DNA of 64,000 nucleotides from Rhynchopus sp. YZ270_cl-10 (Eukaryota; Euglenozoa; Diplonemea; Diplonemida; Diplonemidae): positions 1,486,955-1,550,954 of the forward strand of contig OZ037865.1 in the NCBI GenBank assembly GCA_964035575.1, in the 5' to 3' direction. The translations under genes were made by a program, and so were the position numbers. The notes under the pieces are model-generated. The model was not told where the DNA came from. It saw only the letters and a list, made by a program, of their open reading frames with translations, and searched no databases. Below, in pieces: positions 31,441 through 41,355 of this stretch; position 1 is the first letter of the stretch; the number at the start of each line of letters is the position of its first letter.

Positions 31441-34215
31441 ATGACGGAACCGGCACCGGTGAGAAGCCAATCGCTGCTCCTGCAGAAGACGCAGCCTCAG
31501 GACACCCAGCCTGCGTACGACTCCTCACGACACAGCCTTCCGAACCTGAGGGTGGCAGAGACTGTGAACGAGGCAGGGGCGCAGGGGGTGCAGGCAGCGA
31601 GCGAGCATGAGGAGAGAAGCACACCTGGCGGAGTGCCCTCGGGGGGTGCTGAGCAGCTCCAGGCAGCAACGCCGGCTGAGACGGAGGTGCCTGACGGAGC
31701 GTTGCAGGGGAGTTATGGTGGAGGGGAGACACAAGCACCAGCACCACCGCCTCCACCACTGCCACTTGATCAATCTGGTACGTTTCGTGACACAGAGGCA
31801 CAGGAAGCACCAGCACCACCACCACCACCGCCACCGCTGCCACCACTGCCGCTTGATCAATCTGGGGCGTTGCGCGACACAGAGGCACCACCGCCGCCGC
31901 CACTGAGCGACAGACGTACGTCAGAGGCGGCTAGAGACCTCTCCTCGCAGGTGTTGGAGGTGGAGGACGTCAGCGACGCTGTCGAGACGCCGTTGGGGGT
32001 CAGGGGGCCTCTCGGCACTGCAGCGCAGGGTGCGCCGCATGGGCGGCTCAGCCCTGACATGGCTGCAGAGCGTCCGCACGATACAGTGCTGCTGACGCGG
32101 GAGGGGTGCGTGCCGGACACACCAGAGTGCCACGCACAGCGGGTCGATGTGTGCGATGAAAGCTCCTGCGGACATGAGGAGACAACAAGCAGAAAGTCGT
32201 CGTCGAGCAGCGGTGCGGAGCGTGTGCACGACAGCAAGCAGGCACCCATGCCGTGGACGATCCCGCTGTCGCGAGAGGACCGCCCCGCCAGCTCCTCCTC
32301 GTGGACCAGGTCGCGCAAGCCTCCTATAGACTTCAGTCTCTTTTCGCCGCTGCCCTTGGGCGACGATTCTGAGGCAAAGGAGCTGAGGCGGCAGCTGTTT
32401 GATGTGATGGATATGTCTGGGAGTGGGCGGCTGAGTCTTGCGGAGCTGACACGTGGTGTGCGTGAGGTGCTGCAGCTGGACGACGTCTTCGGGGAGTGCA
32501 AACATGCGGTCATGAGCTGCTTCCGCGTCGGTGCGCTTGGGAACGACGACGACCGTGTGTCGCGACGCACGTTCCGCGACTGCCTGCTGCATCTGCAGAC
32601 GTACATCGACCTCTACGCGTTGTTCCATTCCCTCACCGTAGGCGACACCGTCACGGTGCAGGCCTTCTGCAGTGCCACGAACTACCTCCGCTCACAGCGC
32701 ATCCCCGTCTCCTCCTGCCCGGAGATCGACTTTGCGAACGTCACAGGTGACAACGATGTGATGTCCTTCAGCGAGTTCGCAGGCTGGGTTGTCGAGGGAC
32801 GTGTCGCAAGCAATGGCAGCCCGCACAGACGGCAGCAGCGTTCGCGCAGCCCCCCAGGCCAACGCAGTTACAGTCGCTCACCTTCGCCGCCACAGAAAGG
32901 GTTGAGGATGGACAATGCACAACCGCACACGAAGTCCGTGCAGCATGGCATCAACAGCGGTGGTGGTGGTGGTGACTGGACGGTGCGTTTCTACCAACAG
33001 AAGGATGTGCTCGGTGCGTACGGCGACATCCATAGCGTGCACTCCCTTCTCGACGACGAGGCAGGCGGCATGCCTGAGGGGAGCTATCTCGTTCTGAAGG
33101 CAGACGTGGCGGAAGCGCTGTTCCCTGTGGTGACGTCGCTGGCGGTGTCGAAGGAGGGCCACATCAAGAAGATGATCGCACGCTCCTATGCACAGGTGCT
33201 GTTCACAGACCCCGAGGTGCGCAAGTTGTTCATGCTGACGTACGAGAAGACGCTGCGCTGCCTGGGCATTGAGGCAGACCTGAGCACAGGCGAGGTTGTG
33301 AACGAGGCCGCGCGCTTCCATGTTCTCGTCGCCAGGAGGGTCACACACTTCCGCAAGCTTGTCACACGCATTCTGCACTCCCTTGGGACGTTTGGGCTGA
33401 GCAACTTCCGTGTGGACCTGCTGTCCCTCTTTGTCGATGAGATCACCCGCACGCGTGCAATGGAGAGCTGCCGCGACGTGTGCCGCTCGCAATGGTTGCC
33501 CGTGCTTGAGGAGGGACGTGCGAAGGATGAACTTTATTCACGTCTGAACGCCGTTGTGAAGAGGAAGCCTGTCGGGTCGGGTGTGTCTGCTGTGCGCAAG
33601 CAGCAGCGGCGGGAGATCATGCGGCGGGGACGCTCCCCACTGCAGGGGCGACAGCAGCAGCAGCAGCAACCACAACACCAACCACAACAACAGCAAAAAC
33701 GCAGTGCCGGCGTACGGGGGAAGAGCCGCTCGCCATCTCCCTCACGCAAGCACCCTGATGTACAGCAGCGTGTGCCCCTGCACCACGCACCGCCACAAAG
33801 GGACAGCACCCCCTACCAGCAGGCCGCACCAGTCACCCCTCAGAAGAGCTTTGATGAGCAGCCCCAACGCACCTCAAAGTGGCTCAATCCGGAGAAGGCC
33901 GGCTCTTTTGTGCCGATTCGTTTGGAGGAGGATGAGGATGCGTTTCGCTTGGTGGTGTTGGGAACGCCTGACCGCGTGCGCGTGACAGTGAACCTGCTCA
34001 GCCTGCACATCCGTGTGGTGCCGGCGGAGGCGGAGAGCGGGGTGTCAGCAGGCTCTGTGCTCATCAACGACCTGGAAGACTACACCGAGAACGCGACACG
34101 TGATGTCCACCTCTCGACGCCTGTTGCCCCGCACACAACTTCAAAGGCAGCATGGGGCACGCGGCACACTGTCTTCAGAATCGCCAAAATGCCAAACAAT
34201 ACCGCAGAGCTCTGA
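31441..34215 (+). CDS. EF-hand plus OGFr-domain protein
   Basis: 924 residues. Residues 1-~290 are disordered, with two Pro blocks (~98-140) sharing the phrase LPLDQSG..RDTEA. Residues ~307-455 are EF-hand-like; the first loop, D-M-S-G-S-G-R-L-S-L-A-E at ~321, has good calcium ligands and the later ones are degenerate. Residues ~512-675 match the conserved OGFr N-terminal domain: W-T-V-R-F-Y, a G-S-Y...F-P stretch in place of the usual IQWLFP, then ML...YEKTLRCLGIE, TGEVV, and the RRVTHFRKLVTRILHSLG segment with its LLSLFVDEI helix. Residues ~720-810 are Gln-rich and SR-like (SRSPSPSR), followed by a possible C-terminal beta domain. Other OGFr-domain proteins have poorly known roles; here it may be regulatory and calcium-dependent (inference). 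The start codon directly follows an AG. Confidence 0.78.
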   Translation: MTEPAPVRSQSLLLQKTQPQDTQPAYDSSRHSLPNLRVAETVNEAGAQGVQAASEHEERSTPGGVPSGGAEQLQAATPAETEVPDGALQGSYGGGETQAPAPPPPPLPLDQSGTFRDTEAQEAPAPPPPPPPLPPLPLDQSGALRDTEAPPPPPLSDRRTSEAARDLSSQVLEVEDVSDAVETPLGVRGPLGTAAQGAPHGRLSPDMAAERPHDTVLLTREGCVPDTPECHAQRVDVCDESSCGHEETTSRKSSSSSGAERVHDSKQAPMPWTIPLSREDRPASSSSWTRSRKPPIDFSLFSPLPLGDDSEAKELRRQLFDVMDMSGSGRLSLAELTRGVREVLQLDDVFGECKHAVMSCFRVGALGNDDDRVSRRTFRDCLLHLQTYIDLYALFHSLTVGDTVTVQAFCSATNYLRSQRIPVSSCPEIDFANVTGDNDVMSFSEFAGWVVEGRVASNGSPHRRQQRSRSPPGQRSYSRSPSPPQKGLRMDNAQPHTKSVQHGINSGGGGGDWTVRFYQQKDVLGAYGDIHSVHSLLDDEAGGMPEGSYLVLKADVAEALFPVVTSLAVSKEGHIKKMIARSYAQVLFTDPEVRKLFMLTYEKTLRCLGIEADLSTGEVVNEAARFHVLVARRVTHFRKLVTRILHSLGTFGLSNFRVDLLSLFVDEITRTRAMESCRDVCRSQWLPVLEEGRAKDELYSRLNAVVKRKPVGSGVSAVRKQQRREIMRRGRSPLQGRQQQQQQPQHQPQQQQKRSAGVRGKSRSPSPSRKHPDVQQRVPLHHAPPQRDSTPYQQAAPVTPQKSFDEQPQRTSKWLNPEKAGSFVPIRLEEDEDAFRLVVLGTPDRVRVTVNLLSLHIRVVPAEAESGVSAGSVLINDLEDYTENATRDVHLSTPVAPHTTSKAAWGTRHTVFRIAKMPNNTAEL

Positions 34216-34366
34216 TTTCTTTCACACTTACACCCTTTTTTATGCGTTTTTTTTACGCGTTTTTTTTAGTAACAAAATACCCCCTAAGTATTTTCTTTGG
34301 CCCTGCGTTTTAGGTTAGTAGTTTTGCTAAAATATGCTGAAAAAATGGTTTGGTTTTCTCCTCTTT

Positions 34367-34415
34367 ATCTCCTCTCCCCCCGCTCACTCTCTCACTCACT
34401 CACTCTGTGTCCCAG
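34367..34415 (+). promoter_or_regulatory. Probable splice-acceptor leader of the Noc1-like gene
   Basis: An almost pure pyrimidine stretch (CTCCCCCCGCTCACTCTCTC... type) ends in CCCAG, 37 nt before the ATG at 34453. No upstream coding exon fits, so trans-splicing of a leader is more likely than a cis intron. Confidence 0.5.
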
Positions 34416-34452
34416 GCAATACACAGCACCCGAAGGTGCAAAGAAAGGAGAA

Positions 34453-37400
34453 ATGGATCACGACGACAAGGCGTCGACACATTGGTACGATGTGCGGCTG
34501 CCGCTGAAGAAGCTGACTCTGAAGGACCAGGTGCGGTCTAATGACAGTGTGGAGACTATCGCTACACGGGTGGAGGAGGCTCGTCAGGTGCACTGGCGGA
34601 AGTCCTCGACACACAAGGGGAAGGGGCCGTCTGGGGACAGGAAGTGGATGGAGCAGATGACCAAGCAGGGTACTGCTGCGGATAGAATAGCAGCCATCAC
34701 TGTGCAGCTCTCGAACCCGACGGAGGTGCCGTTCAAGCTGAACCTCTTGGGCGACCTTGTGGGCATGACTGGGCACTCAGGGCACTACAGCCGCAAGGCC
34801 ACAGATTCGCTTATAGAGCTCTTCACGGAGCGTGTCGTCCCACCAGACAGGAGGCTCAAGGCCATCACCTCACGCAACTTCCACGAGCTCCCCGACGGTG
34901 TGAAGGAAAGGGAGCAGGTGCTCTTCTACTGGCACACAGAGGACCAGGTCAAAGGGCTCTTCTCTCGGTTTGTGAACACCCTCAAAGAAGGCACAAACAG
35001 TGCTGTCGAAAGCGTGAAGGGTTACTGCATCAAGTCCCTGTACGTGCTGCTGTCGAAGGTCCCGGAGGAGGAGCGTGCGATCCTGACCCTGCTCGTGAAC
35101 AAGCTTGGTGACACGATGCCAAAGATGGCTACGCGTGCAGTGCACTATCTGCTGCAGCTGTTGAAGGAGAACCCAACGATGCGTGGTGCTGTGGTCAAGG
35201 AGCTGGAGGCCTTCATGTTCAGGAAGAACAACGCCCTCCGTGCACAGCACTATGCCGTGACCGTCCTCAGCCAGATCATGCTTAGTCGGCACGACGCAGA
35301 GCTGCCGCAGAAGCTGCTGGAGGTGTACTTCGCGTGCTTCTCGAAGGCAGCGCAGACGCAGAACCTCGACAACCGTCTGGTCAACAGTCTGCTGACCGGT
35401 ATCCGCCGTGCGTTCCCCTTCTCGCAGCACAAGAGCTCGAGCATGGAGAAGTTCTACACGTCGCTGTTCTCCATTGCGGCAGTGTCGGCCTTCCCACACC
35501 GTGTGTCGGCACTGACGATCATCTACCAGGTTGTGGAGAAGGGCGAGACGCAGATCCGCAACCGTTTCTACAACTCGCTCTACAATCTTCTCTCCGCGTC
35601 GCCCCTGAACACTCAGAACATGACATCCTCGAAGCTGGCCCTCTTCTTCTCCCTCATGTACAAGGCCATCCGCATCGACGACGACGCCTCGCGCGTGCTT
35701 GCCTTCGTGCACCGTCTCCTGCAGACATGTCTCCAGCACAAGCCCTCCTACGTCTGCGGTGCACTCTTCCTTGTCGGTGAAGTTGTGAAGGTGTTCCCAC
35801 AGCTCACGCCGCACATCACCGCAGAGGGCCCCATGGTGCCTGCGTCGGAGTCGCGCAACTACGTTTCGAAGGAGGACGCGGAGGAGGACGAGGTGGCAGA
35901 GGAGGAGAAGGAGAAGCCTGCAGCAGCAGCAGTTGTGGAGGAGGAGGAGGAGTCGAGCGACGAGATCGAAGGCTTCGCGCAAGTGACCGGCAAGAAGGTC
36001 ACCTCTGCGGCCAAGGTCGCTGTGCAGGCGGCTGTGGCGAAGGCGTCAGTCGAAGCCAAGAAGCCGCCCGTGCGTGAGATGGTTGTCGAGATCCTTGGCG
36101 ACGACGACGTCTACGACCCGACTGCAAGAAACCCTTGCGCTGCACGTGCAGAGGTATGCTCGTTGTGTTGTGATCAACGGTGACGCTTAGGTTCATCTGA
36201 TTTTCTTTTCTTTCTTTTATGGCTGAGCAGTGCTTTATCTGCACAAAAAATGGGGTTTTATTACACAAACAACACAGACCGAGTACCTGTGGATCATGGA
36301 GAAGCTCTGCAATCACTACCACCCGTCCGTCGCCACCTTTGCTGCGCACATTCGTGAGCTCACCTCCATCTCCTACGAGGTATGTACATTGCACATTGCA
36401 CATTGCACACCAACACCAACACCAACACCAACACCAACACCAACACCAACACCAACACCAACACCAACACCAACACCAACACCAACACCAACACCAACAC
36501 CAACACCAACACCAACACCAACACCAACACCAACACCAACACCAACACCAACACCCTCTTCTTCACAGGGAGACCCGCTTGAGGACTTCACGCTGCAGGC
36601 GTTCCTTGATGCCTTCAGCTTCAAAAACCCTAAAAAGAAGCATGTGCAGACAATCAGGGACGGGATGGACGCAGCACTGAGACGGCCGACGACGAAGCGC
36701 CAGGCACTTACGCACGACGGAGAGGCGTTTGCAGACCTGCCCGCGAGCCAGGTGCAGATGCAGGACGCATTCTTCTACAAATACTTCAAGGGACGTCGTG
36801 ACAAGACGCTTGAGATGCAAGAGGAGGACGACACGAGCGAGGAGACAGACGACGCGAAGGTGTCAGGTGAGGAGAGCGAGGAGGACATGCTTGAGGAGGA
36901 CGAGGAAGGTGAGGAAGGAGAGGAAGGTGAGGGTGAGGAGGGGGAAGAGGACTCAGACGCGCTGCCCGACTTCATGAAGAAGTACATGACCTACTCGTAC
37001 GACAAGATGGGCAAGGACAAGGACGTGCTGGCAGACTTCCGACAGGTACGCCCACACATTTCCATACCACACAACACCACTAGAAATCAAGCATTTTTAA
37101 CTTCTCTTTTTAAGCAACCAGCATCGACCATCATCTTACCACTTTTTCCTCCCCCGACAGGACAAGGTTGGTATCAGCGATGAGGCTGTCGACACGAACG
37201 CGATGTACCGTGCTGCGTTGAAGGGGCATGACGAGGTGGAGGACATGCACATGGAGGAGCAGGACATGCACATCGACGACGGTGACGACGACGGTGAGGA
37301 CGATGACGACGACGAGGAGGCGGGGCCCGACTTTGCGGCTGCGGTACGTGCAGGAGGTGACGACGACGACGACGACGACACGTCTGCCTCGGCGGACCTG

Positions 37401-38046
37401 GACGACACTATGATGCAGGAGATGGACCAGGGCGTCGGCGTGAAGGCCACTGCCGTACCCATGGACGACCAGGAGGCTGCTGACGACGGCGACGATGACG
37501 ACGACGGTGACGACGACTCATACGACCTTGGCGGCCGTGGCAGCGAAGGCGAGGACTCTGAGGACGACGGTGGCGACGGCGAGACGTCTGACGACGACGA
37601 GCCCGCCCGCAAAAAGCGCAAAATCGACCACACCTCCAAAGCCTTCGACGTCACCCGCGGCACACTCAAAGAGTTCGGAAAGCCGGACCCCTCTGACTTC
37701 TCCTCCCTCATTGAGACCACAGCGAAGATTGGCACCACAAAGTACGACAAGTGGGTCGACTCGCAGGAAAACAAACATGCAGGAGATAGGTATGGAAAAC
37801 CCCCTTCATTTCGAAACATTTCTGAAAATCCACTTTACAATAATTGCAATATCCAGGAGATCGAAGGGCGGCAAAGGAGGAGGATTCAAAGGGGGGAAAG
37901 GAGGGAAAGGAGACGGAGGAAAGGGCGGCAAAGGAGGAGGGTTCAAAGGATCCAAAGGAGGGAAAGGCAGCAAGGGTGGCAAGGGAGGCAAGGGAGGCAA
38001 GGGAGGGAAGGGAGGCAAGAAGGGTGGGAAAAAGGGGAGGAAGTAA
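34453..38046 (+). CDS. NOC1: Noc1/Mak21/CEBPZ-family ribosome assembly factor, five exons
   Basis: Exons 34453-36153, 36278-36379, 36569-37045, 37161-37789 and 37857-38046 give 1032 residues, close to yeast Mak21 and human CEBPZ. Exon 1 carries the family core: GTAADRIAAITVQL, the PDRRLKAI segment, WHTEDQVKGLF, EEERAILTLLVNKLGDTMPKMA, HYLLQLLKENPTMR and the HEAT-like array to PSYVCGALFLVGEVVK. The typical YDP..R.P and W..EKL..HYHPSV motifs bridge exons 1 and 2, which confirms the splicing. Exons 3 and 4 encode long acidic runs and ARKKRK, and exon 5 encodes a Lys/Gly tail. The family works in the nucleolus with Noc2 on early 60S pre-ribosomes (established for yeast). The start is the first Met after the pyrimidine/AG leader; an earlier in-frame Met lies in the leader itself. 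Confidence 0.93.
36154..36277 (+). other. Intron 1 of the Noc1-like gene (124 bp)
   Basis: GTATGC donor and CAACACAG acceptor, phase 0. It contains GACGCTTAGGTTCATCTG followed by a T-rich tract (36180-36218), a partial copy of the motif seen in several spacers. Confidence 0.92.
36380..36568 (+). other. Intron 2 of the Noc1-like gene (189 bp), mostly microsatellite
   Basis: GTATGT donor and CTTCTTCACAG acceptor, phase 0. Nearly 150 of its 189 bases are an (ACCAAC)n array, leaving only a short pyrimidine stretch before the acceptor. Confidence 0.92.
36408..36555. repeat. (ACCAAC)n microsatellite, about 24 copies
   Basis: A 6-bp tandem array inside intron 2. It is in frame with both flanking exons' direction, so unspliced RNA would read Thr-Pro or Thr-Asn repeats. 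No other copy in the window. Confidence 0.97.
37046..37160 (+). other. Intron 3 of the Noc1-like gene (115 bp)
   Basis: GTACGC donor and CCCCCGACAG acceptor, phase 0. CATCATCTTACCAC followed by a T/C tract (37128-37155) matches the core of the motif found in spacers and sits where a branch site should be. Confidence 0.92.
37790..37856 (+). other. Intron 4 of the Noc1-like gene (67 bp)
   Basis: GTATGG donor and AATATCCAG acceptor, phase 2. Joining gives R-R-S-K-G-G-K and opens a 62-residue Lys/Gly-rich last exon that ends in a normal stop at 38046. Confidence 0.88.
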
Positions 38047-38470
38047 AACCCCCCCTACAACCCACAAGCCAACCCCAATTCGCCCAAAACGCCCACTCTT
38101 TTGTATGTCTGAGCGGGGGAAAAAACCAGAAAACGGGATATGGGGCCAATATAAAAACCCTAACTTAAACCCTGATCATCAGTCACAAAAATGTATAAAA
38201 AAACAAAGAACAAAACAAAACAAAAAATGCCGCAGTGCCAACAATGGGATATGGGGCAGGGTGGGATGGCCAATCAAAAAGGAAACAAAATCATATTTTC
38301 TTTACGTTTTTATTTTTCGTATTTTTGTTGCATTTTTATTTTTTACTCCAATATTTTCCCCTTCTCCCTCCTCCCCCCTTTTTTTTTGTCAAACCAAAAA
38401 AAAGTAAAAGAATCAGCATTTTTCTCTGAGATGCACACCGGGCGAACCAGAAAAAACCAAAAAAAGAAGA
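38047..38470. other. Short spacer without a gene
   Basis: AT-rich; nothing supported. GGGATATGGGGC occurs twice (38136 and 38247), a minor local repeat. Confidence 0.5.
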
Positions 38471-38543
38471 TTTCCCCTTTCCTCTCATTCCCCTTCTCCC
38501 TCCACTGCCTCCCTCTCTCACCTCACTCCAGATTAGGACACAG
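38471..38543 (+). promoter_or_regulatory. Pyrimidine tract and AG acceptor before the transporter gene
   Basis: About 59 bases that are almost all C or T end in CTCCAG (AG at 38530-38531), followed by GATTAGGACACAG and the ATG. This is the clearest trans-splice-acceptor-like leader in the window; two AGs (38531 and 38543) are possible. Confidence 0.55.
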
Positions 38544-40055
38544 ATGACCAAACAAAATTTCAGCAGCGTTGCCTCGTATGGGACACTGAGTCCCGAAGAA
38601 ACTTATAGAGGCAGGAGCAGTTCGATTCAGCCTTGGGCTTCAACACCGGTTCCAAAGCCGCGTGGACGTGCGTACACGGATGAGGTATTTGCCTACAGGA
38701 AGCGACACGCTGAGAGGAGTGCCGACTACATTGACGTGCTGTCGCGGGTGGGCGGGCGTGCTGACGACGATGACGACGACGACGAAGAAGGGGAGGAACA
38801 AGACGTCGAAGACGAGGAGCAACTCACCCCCTCCGCTGCCTCCAAGTCGCCCCGCCGCAGAGGGAAGCTCACCACCAACAGACAAGCCTTCTTTACGATG
38901 ATCAAAGCGATTGTGGGGTCCGGTCTCCTCTTCTTGCCCAGGGCGTTTGTCGACGGTGGTATCGTCTTCTCCGCAGTGTGTGAGTGTTTCATCGCAGTGC
39001 TAACGGCATTGTGTATTATGCTAGTGGTGAACGCCAGAGGGCACACCAGCCTCTCCTTCGCAGAGATGGGTGAAATGGCAGGCGGAACGTTTGGACGTCT
39101 TGCAGTGCAAGGGTCGTTGATAGCGTTCCAGCTTGGGTTGGTCGTGGCGTATTTCATATTCGTCGCAGACACGCTGGGAAAGATTCTTCGGGAGTTCACA
39201 CTCTGCAAAGTTGACCTGGATCCGGCAATCTTGATCTATGTGCATGCATTTGTGCAGATCCCTGCCGCATGTCTGAGGAATATCCGGAGTCTAGCTGTGC
39301 TTGCTGAGATCGCAGACATCTGCATTGTCCTCGGCATCCTGCTTGTGTTGTACGTCTGCGCAACGAAAATTGCTGCCGATGGACCTGCGTATGTGCCTGC
39401 CATCCGCCCCTACACGGTGCCGCTCTTTATAGGAACGAGTGTTATGTCGTTCGAGGGTGTTGCCATCATGATTCCGATCAAGGAGAGCATGCAGACACCA
39501 GACGACTTCAAAAAGGTGCTCATAGTTGCGACGGTCGTCGTGTGTGCACTGTACACATCTGTTGGTGTCTTGGGTGTGCTTGCGTATGGCAACACAGTGG
39601 AACAGAACATCCTGCTCAGTGTCGGTGGCACTTACGTCGCCCCCACAGTGTCCATTCTCTACAGCATCGCCATCATGTGTTCGCTGCCTCTGCAAGCCTT
39701 CCCCGCATACAGAGTGCTCGAGCTGGCGTTAGGGATACCATCCGGGAAGCACCTGCCCTCTGCAAAGTGGACTAAGAATTTCTTACGTGCATTCATTTTA
39801 CTCGCACTGGCTGGTGTCGCCGTGTCTACACGGACATATCTGCACTACATCGTCGCGGTGATTGGGGGTGTCGCAGGAGTACCTATGGGGTTCATCCTTC
39901 CAGCCTACATCCACCACCGTGTCGTGGGGACACATCCCATACAAGACAACTTACTGATGCTCTTTGGGGTCGTCATGATGTTCCTTGTAACTGGCCTCGC
40001 TGTGAAGGAATGGATTGTTTCTGTGCCTCCGTTACCCATGCCTTGTGTGGTGTAA
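38544..40055 (+). CDS. AAAP-family amino acid transporter (SLC36/AVT-like)
   Basis: 503 residues. Residues 1-~105 are cytosolic and contain an acidic run (~72-92) and a basic PRRRGKL patch. From ~110 the family signature appears: FFTMIKAIVGSGLLFLPRAF with the G-S-G kink of helix 1, followed by about ten more hydrophobic helices, including the conserved TSVMSFEGVAIMIPIKESM region of helix 6 and YGNTVEQNILLS. Eleven helices in total fit amino acid/auxin permeases. Such proteins move neutral amino acids across plasma or vacuolar/lysosomal membranes, usually with protons; substrate and membrane cannot be read from the sequence. The start is the first Met after the AG of the leader. Confidence 0.92.
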   Translation: MTKQNFSSVASYGTLSPEETYRGRSSSIQPWASTPVPKPRGRAYTDEVFAYRKRHAERSADYIDVLSRVGGRADDDDDDDEEGEEQDVEDEEQLTPSAASKSPRRRGKLTTNRQAFFTMIKAIVGSGLLFLPRAFVDGGIVFSAVCECFIAVLTALCIMLVVNARGHTSLSFAEMGEMAGGTFGRLAVQGSLIAFQLGLVVAYFIFVADTLGKILREFTLCKVDLDPAILIYVHAFVQIPAACLRNIRSLAVLAEIADICIVLGILLVLYVCATKIAADGPAYVPAIRPYTVPLFIGTSVMSFEGVAIMIPIKESMQTPDDFKKVLIVATVVVCALYTSVGVLGVLAYGNTVEQNILLSVGGTYVAPTVSILYSIAIMCSLPLQAFPAYRVLELALGIPSGKHLPSAKWTKNFLRAFILLALAGVAVSTRTYLHYIVAVIGGVAGVPMGFILPAYIHHRVVGTHPIQDNLLMLFGVVMMFLVTGLAVKEWIVSVPPLPMPCVV

Positions 40056-41355
40056 GAACGCACCTGGCTGTGTTGTCTGCGTGTCCGCAAGGCCTCACAG
40101 TTTTGACAAGAGTTTTTCTTCGCTACAAACCGCTAACTGTTTCGCAACAATTTAACCTACCGTACAGAGAAAAACCGGTAAAACATGAATTCTGTGTGGT
40201 GGTCAAAAGTCTTCCTTCACCAATGGATTTTTTGGGCATTTGTTTTTCCTGGAGAATGTGGTCAGCACTCTTCGACCATGGGGTAGACATACTTTTTCAG
40301 GCTATTTTTGACCTGGATTAGCATGAAAGAAAAGCCAGTTCATGCAGCCAGTTTTGGAGGTGTTACAAGCGAGCGTCGCACGAAGCGCGCCCGCGAAGCG
40401 CGTGGGCAGTGAAGCTGCACAGTGCGCACAGTCCATTTTGACACAACCAAAGTGTACCTCTTCAGTAAAAGACAACGATCTGTTCATACTCTCCACTATT
40501 CTGTTCCCGTTATTCGTAGTTGACACTTTTTCAGTTTCCGACATAGACACTTAACCAAAAGAATGCCTCTTCATTACCCTTTTTTGTGCTCCTATGCTCC
40601 TCTTCAGGGGACCACTTTTTTACACATTACAACACACTTGTCCTTTCGTTTTAACCCCTCCCTTCTTTTCCCTCCCCTTTCCTTTATTTTTATTTTTGTG
40701 AGCCTTGCGCCTCCACGGGTCCCTGGGCAACGGTTGAGGGTGCAGGCCGGCGAAGCGCAAGGCGCAGTGTGTCTTGCCCTTATTTCCTTTTGATTTTTGT
40801 TTTCTTTTTGGTGAAGACGTGCAGGTGGAGAGCCCAGGTATGGGCTGTGGCGCTCCTGTGTGGAGCTATGGATGACGGTGGGGGCGGCAGCGCATTGCCC
40901 AACTGGACCTGCAGCAGCGCAAGAGGCCATCGAGCAGCACCTGACGATAGCAGCAACTCCAGCGGCGGCAGCAAAGGCGGCGGCACCACCTTCAGAGGTA
41001 TCGTCTACTACAGTTGCAGCAGTGGCAGCTTCAGCTCGTGCACTGGCACTAAAAGCAGCGGCAGGCACACATTTTACATTGGCTTTTGTTGGGTGAACTC
41101 TGCCTTTTTCTTTGAGATGGTGCGCAAGAGACACATTTGTCTCTCAAGTTTTCTTTTCTGTTTCGGAATAAAGCCAAATTCAAAGAGCTAACGGAGGGTG
41201 TCCTTTAAAAAAAGAGGGGGTTTTTTTTCCGATAAGTTCAGCACGGCCCATATTTTGTTTCCCTCCGAGTCTCTCATCCCCCTCCCTTTTCTTCAACACC
41301 CACTTGAGACCCATCTACAAGTGTATCAGGTTCGGACACAGACCCAGACAGCACC
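40056..41355. other. Spacer with a GC-rich island of uncertain coding status
   Basis: 40850-41080 is GC-rich and open in two + frames: one Ala-rich (GTG start at 40860, ending 41096), the other Gly/Ser-rich (to 41191). Neither looks like a normal protein, and an ancient exon or a non-coding transcript is equally possible. 40605-40727 is a segment duplicated at 43555. 40370-40440 holds GCGAAGCGCG repeats. Confidence 0.3.
40605..40727 (+). repeat. Duplicated leader-like segment, copy 1
   Basis: From CAGGGGACCA through TTACACATTACAACACAC, a pyrimidine tract, and GTGAGCCTTG to CTCCACGGGTCCCTGGG. The same order recurs at 43555-43671 with small indels. Confidence 0.9.

Noticed and set aside
34297-34452. 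N-terminal extension of the Noc1-like protein from an earlier in-frame Met
   Set aside because: The extension is encoded by the pyrimidine leader (SPRSLSHSLTL) and lies before the likely AG acceptor. The family core does not need it.
40860-41096. Ala-rich protein of 78 residues
   Set aside because: It needs a GTG start, a second frame is equally open, and the product is low-complexity. Kept only as a GC-rich island of uncertain status.
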